Both the position numbers and the translations under genes were made by a program. This document shows, one piece after another, positions 11,241-21,422 of a stretch of DNA of 64,000 nucleotides; position 1 is the first letter of the stretch, and every line of letters starts with the position of its first letter. Under the pieces are notes generated by a model, which had not been told where the DNA came from, did not search any database, and saw only the letters and a program-made list of their open reading frames with translations. The DNA is from Siphonodentalium dalli (lineage: Eukaryota > Mollusca > Scaphopoda > Gadilida > Siphonodentaliidae): NCBI GenBank assembly GCA_032622095.1, contig CP136061.1:232314944-232378943 (forward strand), written 5' to 3'.

Positions 11241-12051
11241 CAGGGTTTCCGCTATACCGGCAAGTTTTCCCCTCCTGCCATACCCCAGGACATACTGCAT
11301 GTCTATAAAGGTATAAAGATGTTTAAAACTTCTGAATTTTGTTGGAATAGTACTAAGGAATTTTAAAAGGTGAATTTATTTGATATCTTGTGAGTGTACA
11401 CACTCTAAACGCGTTGTTAAATTGAAACATGAAGTGATCGGAGCTGACATCACTAGAAGCTATGCCTTTGAGGCTGGTTAGTTACAATGCGGTTAGTACC
11501 CGGTTATGTTATGCAAAAGAACAGTATTTTAATCATACCTGTCATGTTTTATACTGCAAAATATATCATTCACTTTGTAATAGAGCGAGAGAAAAATGTG
11601 GGAGTAGCCGCACCGGACATCAAGGCATCTTACCACTGCCCACAATGAATACTCGTCGGCCAGATATGTAATCAGCCTTAACATATTCCGATTACGTTAT
11701 GCATCCAAAATATCTGCTGGGTCTTCAACAGTGAGTCTTTTAACATTAACGAGCATGTTTAACTCAGGATCCGAATTACTGGTGTTCTGTACATGTACTT
11801 CGTAATTATTAATTTATATCTAATAAATTTACTAGTTTTAAAGTTACAGGTACGTGTATAAGGTTTGATAGCTTGGCACTTGGGCAGAAATGGAACAAAA
11901 CAATCTGCCATTTCTACTCTCACACGATTCTATTGGCCGATATAACGAAAGTAATTCAACCAGTGCTGAAAGTAAAACAGGTTACTTCTACCTGGATTTT
12001 TCCCCTTGATGGCTACAGGCCCCATTCCCCTACCCCCTAGCGGAAACCCTG
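11241..12051. mobile_element. Non-autonomous TIR transposon with 7-bp target duplication
   Basis: Perfect 14-bp terminal inverted repeats CAGGGTTTCCGCTA and TAGCGGAAACCCTG. AATTATG directly abuts both sides (11234-11240 and 12052-12058). The 811-bp body has no transposase frame. CAGGG ends fit hAT-like or related superfamilies, but those usually duplicate 8 bp. The element at 14627 shows the same 7-bp pattern. Confidence 0.8.
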
Positions 12052-12070
12052 AATTATGGCAGTTTTAAAA

Positions 12071-12513
12071 GTACTAAATCCGATTCGATGGTCCCCATAT
12101 CATCAGATTCCAACAACAAGATTTTTTTAAATGACTTTTCAGTTGTCAGAATCGATTAATTGTTCAAATATATCAATACTAACCATAGTCAACTATAGCA
12201 TAAAATCGACAAAAACCTGTAATTTATCAAGTTTTTGTTCAATGAATATTGCCAGTTTGTCAAATATCTGACCAAAAAAAAACTTAATTTTAGAGTTATC
12301 CATCTTTTTCTGCAATTTGGTCAGAGAAAGTATTCTCGTCTGCTGTTTACTGGGCCACTTAAAATTAAAATAATAGACTTATAAAAATTTATATCAGATC
12401 ACGCTGAGCTTTGATGGGTGGGTTCCTCGACCCGGATCAAATATTTTTTACCTCCGCAGCAGTCCGAAGTCAAGGAAATAGTAATCTGCGAGGGTTAATT
12501 CAGATTGAGTACC
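12071..12513. mobile_element. TIR repeat family I, copy 2 (opposite orientation)
   Basis: Homologous over its length to 4598-5182 in reverse complement, without the 125-bp insertion. Ends GTACTAAATCCGATTCGATG and CAGATTGAGTACC are partly inverted. Confidence 0.75.
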
Positions 12514-12649
12514 TTTAACAGATGTGACTGTTTTATGCATCGATAATGACATTGATTGCTTATTAATTACAACAATCTGCATAAATACGTTTTATGGAGA
12601 AAATATATTAAAAACACTAAAATAGTAAATCTACCCAGGTGGTACTTAA

Positions 12650-13030
12650 AGTGATATGAAACACTCCGTTTGTGTGATCAAATAGAAATGGAGAATAATC
12701 TTGCTCATGGTAGTTATTTTTACGAATATTAATAAAAATTTATAGCACACATCGTCATTATTATATATTAATTAAATGCAATGACTCTTGGTGGCGAAAT
12801 CATTTGCGTTAGTTTATCGCCGATTGTTGCGTCCCGAATCGAGATGTAAATATTTACAATTAATCGTAGTTCAGACGATGCTTTCTATGGAGTGGTATGG
12901 CCGATTTCTTTGAGTTTTTCGGCGATGTTAGTATAATACTACATTCCCACAGTTGGCATAGCGCCTGGGTACTAACTTGTCAGTTCTACACACTTGAACA
13001 AGTCCATAATATGTCTTTAATATGTCTGGA
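12650..13030 (+). repeat. Interspersed repeat family J, copy 1
   Basis: About 370 bp starting AAAGTGATATGAAACACTCC and containing AAATGGAGAATAATCTTG, AATGCAATGACTCTTGG and CCGAATCGAGATGTAAATA. Copies occur at 45915-46310 (same strand) and 35410-35765 (opposite strand). No clear terminal repeats or Pol III boxes seen. Confidence 0.85.
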
Positions 13031-13656
13031 CATCATCTGCTCTTTAAACGGAAAATTTGGGTGTTAAAATATTTATACCATAGTAAAACTACATCGTAGT
13101 TAGGAAAATAGTTCTTATGTAACATTCATTTAAAATTGAAGTTGTCATAATTTCAATTAGTTATGAGGAAAATTGCTTGCATTTCATTCAAATGTAGCTT
13201 GCTAGTGTTATATGATCTTGGACAAATATGAATGGGAATATCAAGTGACTGATGGCTTAGAAACAGGTTGACATGACGAAATGTTCACATCACTATGCGT
13301 GAAGCAAATTCCTTATTGCGCTGTGTGTGTGTCTGTGGTGAGAATATACATCCCAAGCCCTGAATGCAGATTTTTTCTGATATCATGCAATTTTTTTTCA
13401 AAATCATTTCTAAGACAAATTACAGCTTCAAAATGAATTGAAACAATCAGATTCATATAGTGGTGCATGCTATAGCCTCATACAAGTGAGGGGGCTCAAT
13501 AATTAATTTTTTTGTCCACAATTTCTCCCTTTAACAGATGAAACCATGGGGTGGGTCTGGTTTTGGTCGAGGAAATAAATTGCAGTGAAAAAAATTCCAT
13601 TCTCATCTTTTCTCATAGTTGATCATGGCTTTTTAAACTTATTATACATAGAGGAT
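13031..13656. other. No recognisable feature
   Basis: AT-rich intergenic sequence with no repeat or gene recognised. Confidence 0.5.
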
Positions 13657-13796
13657 ACCTGTGTGTTTTGAGTGAATACCGGAAGTATCTAATGAGTGGT
13701 CACAGTGAGATACTGGAATCATCACATGTGATGATTCCAGTATCTCACTGTGACCATGTATGAGGTAAATCCGGTATTCACTCATGACACAAAGGT
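13657..13796. repeat. Hairpin repeat family H, copy 1
   Basis: Near-perfect palindrome: TGATGATTCCAGTATCTCAC pairs with its complement at the apex, and AGTGAATACCGG with CCGGTATTCACT toward the ends. Flanks 'ACATAGAGGATACCT' and 'AGGTTTTCTTTTTATTATAT' are shared with the copy at 47687-47855, whose core is different. Confidence 0.85.
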
Positions 13797-13802
13797 TTTC
13801 TT

Positions 13803-13808
13803 TTTATT
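13803..13808 (-). terminator. Candidate polyadenylation signal of the coiled-coil gene
   Basis: AATAAA on the minus strand, about 310 nt after the stop codon at 14121. It lies in the AT-rich flank of a hairpin repeat, so it may be chance. Confidence 0.2.
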
Positions 13809-13957
13809 ATATTATATACAGAAAGACCATGTGGTTCAATAAAATACTGTCGATAACTCAGAATACACATGCTTCAAATGTGTGTAATCTATCTTCTGTT
13901 GACCCAATATTCTTTGCCGATTGAGCTAAATACATATGATGTCATTTACGTTACCAT

Positions 13958-14010
13958 TGACTTATTGGCCACCTTTCTACTTATTGGCCAACTTTTTCAC
14001 TTATTGGCTT
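13958..14010. repeat. Short triplicate ACTTATTGGCC motif
   Basis: ACTTATTGGCCACCTTTCT, ACTTATTGGCCAACTTTT and ACTTATTGGCTTTTG follow each other directly, about 110 bp beyond the coiled-coil gene's stop (in its 3' flank). Confidence 0.7.
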
Positions 14011-14120
14011 TTGTTACTTATGATACAGGTAGCGTTCTACTTATTGCAGCCGATAACCTATAGCTAATTAATGATGGTGTGTATGTAAATGTACCTTCTG
14101 CCGCAGTCCATCTGTTATTG

Positions 14121-14351
14121 TCAAGACTTGGTTTTTTCATTGTTTTTTTTTCTTAGCCCAAGACCTGAGCTAATACTCAGCTCTTCCTGGCTGAACAGCA
14201 TGTCAATGTGTTGGTTGAATAAGTATCCTGCTGGATCAGGTTTGCTACTCGCAGCAGCTTGTGCCTTGGACAGGGTTGTTATATTCACCAAAAGATCCGC
14301 AAATCTCTCTGGATGGTTGGCGTCCACCAACAATTGTCCCAAGACAATAGT
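14121..14351 (-). CDS. Coiled-coil gene, terminal coding exon with stop
   Basis: 231 nt on the minus strand. Acceptor CTCTTTTAG, phase 0, 76 codons and TGA. The sequence runs TIVLGQLLVDANHPERFADL through TTLSKAQAAASSKPDPAGYL and QHIDMLFSQEELSISS to a basic tail LRKKNNEKTKS. This is the longest and most protein-like exon of the chain. The opposite strand is also open here but has no comparable composition. Confidence 0.65.
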   Translation of the reverse strand, partial: TIVLGQLLVDANHPERFADLLVNITTLSKAQAAASSKPDPAGYLFNQHIDMLFSQEELSISSGLGLRKKNNEKTKS

Positions 14352-17300
14352 CTAAAAGAGAATAGAAACATATAATGCTGTATTAGGATGATCAATTTTT
14401 ATAAGCCCGTTTTGAAAAAAAAAAAACATATTGAAAATGTATGTTATTAGTATGTCTGTCTGTTTGTTTGTCTTTTTTTGTTTCTGGATGATAACTTTAG
14501 TAAGTTAGCTGAACTGAGTCTGAACTTACAGCCCTGGGAATTAGCCTAGGTCTTAAGCAGAGACAACATCAGTTTGCCTAGGCAATATTTAGGCAATAAT
14601 ATTGCCTAGGTAAAATACGTTCATTACAGGGGGGGGGGGGCCGGAAAAAAACTGCAGACACAGGGTGGAAAAAAACTGTTTTCTTCGGTATGGGTACCCC
14701 CCCCCCCCCCAAAACAGCAAAAACTGCAGTTTTTTCTACTAACCATTTGCCCCCCCCCCCCCCCCCCCCCCCATCAAATCTACCCCAGCCGGACAACAAC
14801 TCGGTTTGACCGGAAACCGAAAAAAACACCGGAGCATACAATTCACGAGAAGGTGCTTGGTAACTGAGTTTAGATTATTATGACTAAAATGGTCATTGTC
14901 TACCAGTAGAACGCAGATTTGTACCTCGTGATGTCATGACATGTACAAACATGTATATTGGTGATCGCAACGCTTTGTATGCACTTTAAAAAATGACAAC
15001 TAGTCATTACCTCGACTTTGAAAAAGATGCAAATGAGATGAGTGAGATACCAGCATATAACTGTTTTCTGATACCATTGGAGGAGAAATTGTTTAATACA
15101 TGGGATAGTTCTGCAGTAAAATTTTGCCAGATAAGCGATCGCAGGGTAGAATTCTGCATTCGACTGGTAGACACTGACATAGTCGGCATTATTAAGAGGG
15201 TTAATGGGGTCAATATCGCATGTAAACCAAGACAGTGGTTATCCAAAATTGTTTTAGGTGGATTGTACTTGTAATACTCATGTATATATGATTTGGATAT
15301 TAAGGTTAATCCATATTCTATAAAATGAGAGAAAATTGAAGTTGTGAGTCTGAAAATACATATTTGGAAAAAAATTACATGCAAATTTTTTCCGACAACC
15401 CCCCCCCCCCCCCCCCCCCCCCTAAATGAATAAGGAAAAAATTTACGTGTAAATTTTTTACGCCTAGGTACCCCCCCCCCCCACCCGGTACGTTGTGTCC
15501 CGCAGTTTTTTTCTGCCCCCCCCCCCTCCCCTGTTCATTATGTTACTAACTTTCATGCTGTCAATCAAAATTAAAACCTCTTTACTAGTGTCCAAACTGA
15601 CTACCTTTCACTCTTCTTTACATACCGGTATATTATTCTGCAATATCATCTATACAGTGACATTGACTTAATTTGACTACAAGGACACTGTTCGGGAGAT
15701 GGTTGGGAAATTGTACATATATGTTGAGTAGTGGCCTGGAAAAAGTGTTTCCAAATTTAACTAAGAATTTAGTGTTGAAATTGTCCACAATGTCTTATAA
15801 CTAAAAGTAACTCCTCAGTTTGTTTTTATTTGGATATCTTTTATCAAATTGGACAATCTAAATCACCTAGAGGTAGAGCTCATTTTAAACCGAAACGAAG
15901 TTTAATTGTTAGCTACCGTAGCTGAGTCAAATACACATATATGTACATGTAAAACTTGACAACATTAAAGAAGGTTGCTCTTTTATGCATGCCTATCATG
16001 TTCCTATATCGTGATAGGCATGTATGGGAGGCCAAATTCACATTTAATAATTAATTGCGCTTAAGCGCAATTAATTGCGCTTAAGCGCAATTCATGGTTA
16101 TATGTAACAAAACACCCCTGGTGAATAAATAGGTTTCTCCATAACTTAGCATTAACTCCTATTGACACGTCACTTCTTGGTTTCATTGGTTTGGATGGGT
16201 AGGGAGCTAGCCCAACTTCTTTATCAAAATGGCTAACTCGCAATAGTATCACCTTCTGTTTTAGTTGGAGCGATTCGTGATAGCATTATATTATCTTCGG
16301 TATATATTAGTTGGGGCTACTTGCAATAGCATTACTTTCTGTATTAGTCGGGACGACATTGATTTTCTTCAATTTTCGAGTATACAGGCACACCATATGA
16401 GGGAAGCAAGCCCTCGGTGACACCACATTCACACTATATGATCATGGAAATACTATAGATTTGTGCAAGAGCTGCTGATTTAATAAGAAAAACTAGAGCT
16501 TCAGGACTGAAACACCAAAGCTCCAGTAATTACACACCATTTTTTGGACAGGGATGCTGATAATATGAAAATAGGGTTTTTTCCCCCTGATTTAAGTCAA
16601 TAAGTAAACCATACAGTAATGCTCTAATTAATCGACTCCTTAACCACAGCAGAATTATGGATAACTTTTCAGGATTTAGTCGGAAATATGGCTTGTTGCC
16701 ATTCATCGGAAAGCTCTCGAGAGCTTTTCGATGAATGGCAACAAGCCATATTTCCGACTAAATCCTGAAAAATTACCCATAATTCTGCTGTGGTTAAGAA
16801 GTCGATTAAATAGAGCATTACTGTATGAGGTAAGAAAGCCCTCATGCAGTGACACCGCATGCATGTATAGGATATTACCATAGTAAAGGCTAAAATCTGT
16901 GCAAAAATACATTAAAAACATCATACAAAACATTACTAGAGTTCTGGGAAGGCGACATCAATTCTTTGGATAGAGGGATGCTGATAATATGTAATTAGGG
17001 GATTCTCCTTGTTGAACACATACTCACAGTTTGACTGTTGAGTACAGGTCAAAATTAGCCCAATGCTCATCTTGTGTTGCTAGGTGATACACCAGGTCAT
17101 GCTAATAGTTTATGGGTAGGTTAGATAGTAGTCACAATTACGCTTAAGCGCAATCAATTGCGCAATTCATTATTAAATGTGAATTTGGCCTCCCATAGGC
17201 ATGGGCACGATATGATACAGGCATTGTTTTAAAGTGTACCCCAATACAATGAAATTATGATCAGAATCATTACAGGCCTATTTCAGACTAACAAATTTTT

Positions 17301-20300
17301 CCACAACATCACACTGAAGTTGACTGAACATCATAAAGATTTATAACATTTTATCAAATTAGTAGGACAAAACATAATAATTTGATCAGACTAAGTTTTT
17401 GAATTTTTCACCAACAAGTCCACAATATGTCTTGAATAAGTAGCTTTTCTCTGAAGAATAATTTACCTGTTTAAAAGGCTTTCCCAGCAAAGCAATTCCC
17501 AATTCCCTTCCAATATATGTCAATTGACGCTGTTGACTGGCTATGAAGAAAATACAAAATTCATGTTTGAATACAGACATGTAGGTCTGTAAATCAAATT
17601 TAATGTGGGCGATTGATCCAAATGTGAAATCTAAGATGGTCACTGGAGGCCATGTTTTTTTTATCAAATATGGGGGAAAATCTGTGGTTCTCATCTAGAG
17701 GTCATACCTGAGATCTATTTAAAAAAAAGATGTTGATTTGCTTGCGTTCCATAGAGTATGGATGCAAGTTGGTCGACCAACTTGCATCAACCAACTATGT
17801 CCAACTTGCATCCATACTCTATGAAACAAAATCAACATCCATTACTTATATTCACATTTAATCAAGTCAACTGGCAGACTAAAAGAGTTTTAAGCGCCCA
17901 TTTCCAACATTATTATCGTGGCTCGGTGCAAGTTGCGTCTACACAAAAATGGTGCAAGTTGGGGTCAGCATGCGACGTCATGTGACATAATTTCAACCAA
18001 CCAATGTCCTGCATTTATATTCCACAATACAAATGCATGTGTGAGTGTAAATATATAAAAATTGGTGACGATTGGAGGAAGAGGAATGTGGCCTGTAGGA
18101 TGTGATGATGGTATTCAGTTATCCAAAAAAAAGAGAGGCCGATCATGATCGGCAGATGTTATCCCATCCCTTAGCGATAGGAAATTACTATGATCGGAAT
18201 CATAAATGAGAGTTTTGGTGTTGAATTATAGAGTATACTGTTATGTACTATTATAGACAAATGTCCATAACAAAAAACTTATTGGAATTTATAGGTCACT
18301 CACATTTATATAAGAGAATGCACTGGTACAGCTAAACCACCACAGCCTTGGGTTAAATGTGAAAGGTGGCCTGGACATGGAATACTTGGGTTAAGAGAGT
18401 CCAATTTAAGTTTACAATAATAATGTATCAAATTCTAACAACAATATAATATACAGATAAGCCACCTGACTGCTGACCCATTAATATCAATTATATGGCA
18501 GAGCTGTCAACAAATCACAAGAATTGTTTATGTTGAACACTGACCTCTCTATTAAACCAATAACAATTATAATGACTTCAGCCCATCTGAAGATATCACT
18601 CTGCAGCACAAATGTCCAAGTCTAATGTTAATACCATGTGATGTTTATTGCTTTCTTTATCAAATTATTTGCGCATCAATTGGCATAAGAGACATCAGAA
18701 AATAATATAGCCTTATCAATAGCTAAGTAATTCAAAGGCATGGGTTGGAATTTGTGAATTGGGTTTAAAGTCGCTCCAAACAAATTTACCAGTACATAAC
18801 ACAAGATTATGGACCGATTTAAACCAAATTTGGTGTGGTGACTCGGGGTACCCTTAGCAGAGTTATAATGGTGTTAGTTTTTCAAATTTTGTTACTTTAA
18901 TTTTTATTTTTTTATTATTTATACAAAAAATATTTTATTATATATTATTTTAATTTATTTATTTATATTCATTTTTTTATATATATAAATTGAGTAAGGA
19001 AATCAATCTAAACATTTTTTTTGTTTTTTTTGTTTTAGCAAATAATTTTTTTCAAAAAAGGGCCATAACTCAGTTAAATAGTTTGATCTGTATTTTGGGC
19101 TGAGAAACTCACAGTCGCACATACCAAATTTCGTTGCGATCAGATAGAAAATATTTGAGTTATCGCACCATGCGTAAAGTGTCTACGTACAGACAGACAG
19201 ACAGACGCACGGCAAGTGGTCAATCCAGACAACGACACTATGTTTACCATACTATGGTATGGGTAAACATAAAAACAAAATGTAAAATCCAAGATAGTCA
19301 TGTATTTTAATGAATATTCCACAAAAAAATGATGGCTTACATCTATTTAAGCTCATCCGAAATATCCATATAAATTTTTTGACAAACAGATGAGGGATGT
19401 GGACTGTATGGTGTGCTGAAGGATTTAGTCTTGCAAAAAAAAATTCTAGTTTTCAAATACACCTACTTCCAGTATTTTCATCTGATGAGATTGTTTCTAC
19501 CCTCTTCTCTGTGACATGTGATTCACCATCTGGCTGGTGCAATTCTGTGAGAGAATATGTGGAGAAAACAGAAGTTTATATTTGTGACATACATAATTTA
19601 TCTGTCACTGAACATGTCTGTAGTGACAGAGTATAGATATGAATTTCAATAATACACACTTTCAATGTTGGCCCTCAATGGAATAAGGTGTTGATAGGTT
19701 AACTGGATCATGGATAATCAGTGTTTGCTAAGTGTCACTGACCTTATTACTGCATGGGATCTTCTTGATCTTGACCAGTTGTTATTCTGTGGGACTTTAA
19801 AGACATGATTTTGAACCACTTCCATATCTGGTCCACTAAATTCACTCGAAAGAACCCTGCCTTGACCAAACAAGTGTTATCACCATAGGTTCATGATGAA
19901 CCGTTCATCCAGTTATCCCATCAACATGCTATAACTTTTTTTAGGTGAACTAATAGAAGAACTTACAATTCGGAATAATAGTACAGGGTGGAAAATCTCC
20001 AAAATCATAATAACAGTACAATTTGGAACAATAGCACAGGGTACTTAATTATAAGAGTACCAGATATTCCCTATACTAGTACATAGTTTATCATGTGTTT
20101 ATCTCTCACATTTACAATAATTTATTGTAAATATTAACAATAGACACTAGTGAATATAAAGTTAAATATGTACCCATTAACTGCAGTAAACATGTATACT
20201 TCTATTTTTGAGCAGTTCATACTGACATTTTATTAATCAAAGAATTAGGCAGGTTCACATATCAGACATGGTAAAAATTATTAAACGTACAGGGCCAACT

Positions 20301-21422
20301 AAGGAACGTATAGGTGCACATTTCAATTGAACAAAAAAATAAACATACATGTATGACTATAAGGCACTCGAGAGTAACAGTTACCAATTTCTTGCTGTTT
20401 ATCTTGCTGTTTCTGTTCATCTTGCTGTTTCTTTTCCTCTAGTTTCTTCTGAGCTAAAAAGTTTGAAGAGTTTCATTTCAGTATGGTACATGTATAAGAT
20501 TTCTTTTCAAATCTATACATTTGAACTAGAGACCAAGAAAATATATCTATTCAAGCCTGCTAAGAGCAAATATTGTGCAATTTTCTCCAATTTAACAGGG
20601 CTGCACATATCAAAGGAATAAGGCAATATCAAAGAATGAACACACATAACTCATAAGCCAGTGCTCCCTTACATTTTATTTTAGCAATTTAATATTGTTC
20701 TTGAGATATATTTATGGTTTTACCACTATGGGTGAAATTAGTTAGTCCTTATTATTTATTTTAACGGACACCCACAATACAGCAGCTGCCAAAAGCCATT
20801 TCCAAAAAATTAAAATTTATAATAATAATCCAGTTTCAGATATTAAAAGTTATGAAGTCAACAATTAATTTCTTCAGATAAAGTCAACAGTTTAAAAATA
20901 ATAAAGTCTTCAATTTAGTTAAAATTTCAGATTAAGTCTCCCTAAATTTCCTGAAGTCTCCCTAAATTTCCTGGAGGGAGACTTCAAGTCTCCCTGTTCT
21001 GAACCTCTAGCCTGAGGCCTGGGGTGAATATCTGAAAAGTGTGCAATTTGAAGTTACGACCATTAGCCTTATAATTACAGAAGTGTGTGCAACAGGAAAA
21101 AAACAAATAATATTTTGTTCTATTAAAGTATCATAGTACTTATAAAGAGGTACATGTATGTGAGGCTCCCTATGGGATATATGGGAGACTGGCACAATAT
21201 ATTTAATGCTGCACCAGTCATGAAGATGTTAAAAATGCACCAAGTCAAATCTCAAATTTTAAATTGTGAAACACTATAATTAATGACATGGTTAAAAATA
21301 TTTTAACAATTAATGAAAATATCACAACTTCAAGTAAAAGTACTGTAACAAACAACATACCACAAAATAATTGAACATTTCTTGATTCCAGTTCTTTGAC
21401 ATTGTCCTCCAGTTTTTCTTTG
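14121..21422 (-). CDS. Unidentified coiled-coil protein, 3' part of a multi-exon gene
   Basis: Five exons on the minus strand fit together in frame: 21422-21361, 20453-20385, 19544-19467, 17540-17467 and 14351-14121. All have AG acceptors and GT donors, and the phases match at all four junctions. They encode about 171 residues ending at a TGA. There is a Lys/Glu/Gln-rich coiled coil (KEKLEDNVKELESRNVQLF, then KKLEEKKQQDEQKQQDKQQE). A polar linker follows. Then comes a helical C-terminal region (SQQRQLTYIGRELGIALLGK, LGQLLVDANHPERFADLLVN, PAGYLFNQHIDMLF) with a basic tail. I do not recognise the family. The upstream coding part is missing because the first exon starts in phase 2 without a Met; a candidate is given at 24403-24590. 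Evidence is open frames, splice consensus and protein-like composition, so transcript support would decide it. Confidence 0.6.
14627..15533. mobile_element. Poly-C-rich non-autonomous TIR transposon with 7-bp target duplication
   Basis: Left end CAGGGGGGGGGGG..GGAAAAAAACTGC and right end GCAGTTTTTTTCTGCCCC..CCCCTG are inverted repeats. TTCATTA abuts both sides (14620-14626 and 15534-15540). The interior contains several further C runs of 12-24 bases (around 14698, 14749, 15401, 15471). No transposase. Same end type and duplication length as 11241-12051. It sits in an intron of the coiled-coil gene. Confidence 0.75.
15534..15990. other. Intronic sequence without recognisable feature
   Basis: AT-rich intron of the minus-strand coiled-coil gene; nothing recognised. 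Confidence 0.5.
15991..17222. mobile_element. 1.23 kb TIR element with GCGCTTAAGCGC subterminal palindromes
   Basis: Inverted ends share GCCTATCATG-type sequence, then TGGGAGGCCAAATTCACAT and TTTAATAATTAATTGCGC. On the right this is mirrored as TTGCGCAATTCATTATTAAA and TGTGAATTTGGCCTCCCA. Internally, about 180 bp is directly repeated (16390-16580 and 16830-17005, sharing AGGGATGCTGATAATATG). A hairpin MITE (16614-16823) lies between those copies. No transposase frame. Confidence 0.75.
16614..16823. mobile_element. Tc1/mariner-like hairpin MITE, full length
   Basis: 210 bp, almost perfectly palindromic: CAGTAATGCTCTAATTAATC ... GAAAGCTCTC|GAGAGCTTTTC ... GAGCATTACTG, flanked by TA on both sides. 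The TA duplication and CAGT ends point to Tc1/mariner mobilisation. Best-preserved copy of the family. Confidence 0.9.
17467..17540 (-). CDS. Coiled-coil gene, exon encoding SQQRQLTYIGRELGIALLGK
   Basis: 74 nt on the minus strand. Acceptor TTCTTCATAG, two bases completing Thr, then 24 codons ending PFKQ at donor CAG|GTAAAT, phase 0. The amphipathic helical composition looks like true coding sequence. Confidence 0.6.
17730..17840. repeat. Hairpin GATGTTGATTT...AAATCAACATC
   Basis: CATAGAGTATGGATGCAAGT with CAACTTGCATCCATACTCTATG, extended outwards by matching GATGTTGATTT / AAATCAACATCC. An inner GTTGGTCGACCAAC palindrome forms part of the left arm. Intronic. Confidence 0.8.
18125..19272 (-). 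repeat. Composite repeat family B, reverse copy
   Basis: Mirror image of 361-1535: it starts GAGAGGCCGATCATGATCGG, carries reversed ~170 bp units (GGGCCATAACTCAGTTAAAT, CTGAGAAACTCACA), a GACAGACAGACAG stretch, and ends with the TTTACCATACTATGGTA palindrome and GGGTAAACATA. Confidence 0.7.
19467..19544 (-). CDS. Coiled-coil gene, polar linker exon
   Basis: 78 nt on the minus strand. Acceptor TCTCTCACAG, two bases completing Glu, then LHQPDGESHVTEKRVETISS and DENTG. The donor GGAA|GTAGGT is chosen over the downstream GTGTAT because it gives the phase required by the next exon. Confidence 0.5.
19545..20384. other. Intronic sequence without recognisable feature
   Basis: Intron between two exons of the coiled-coil gene; AT-rich, nothing recognised. 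Confidence 0.5.
20385..20453 (-). CDS. Coiled-coil gene, Gln/Lys-rich exon
   Basis: 69 nt on the minus strand. Acceptor TTTTTTAG, CT completing Ala, then 22 codons (QKKLEEKKQQDEQKQQDKQQ, EI), and a final G before GTAACT. The alternative acceptor four bases downstream (CTCAG) would break the frame with the previous exon. Confidence 0.6.
20690..21024 (-). mobile_element. Truncated copy of the 62.6-kb hAT-like element
   Basis: On the minus strand it reads CAGGCCTCAGGCTAGAGGTT, CAGAACAGGGAGACTTGAAG and repeated TTTAGGGAGACTT, then GTGTCCGTTAAAATAAATAA. These match the left end and interior of 62597-63656. The other end is missing. Confidence 0.75.
21140..21235. mobile_element. Fragment of piggyBac-like MITE family
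   Basis: GAGGCTCCCTATGGGATATA and GCTGCACCAGTCATGAAG match the interior and end of the family seen at 35826, 47466 and 56270. Confidence 0.6.
21361..21422 (-). CDS. Coiled-coil gene, exon encoding KEKLEDNVKELESRNVQLFC
   Basis: 62 nt on the minus strand. Acceptor CATTTTAG, one base, 20 codons, one base, donor GTG|GTATGT. The heptad-like charged pattern predicts a coiled coil. Confidence 0.55.

Noticed and set aside
14993-15274. 93-codon plus-strand ORF and an overlapping 125-codon minus-strand ORF
   Set aside because: They lie within a poly-C TIR element and have no recognisable motif; likely chance frames.
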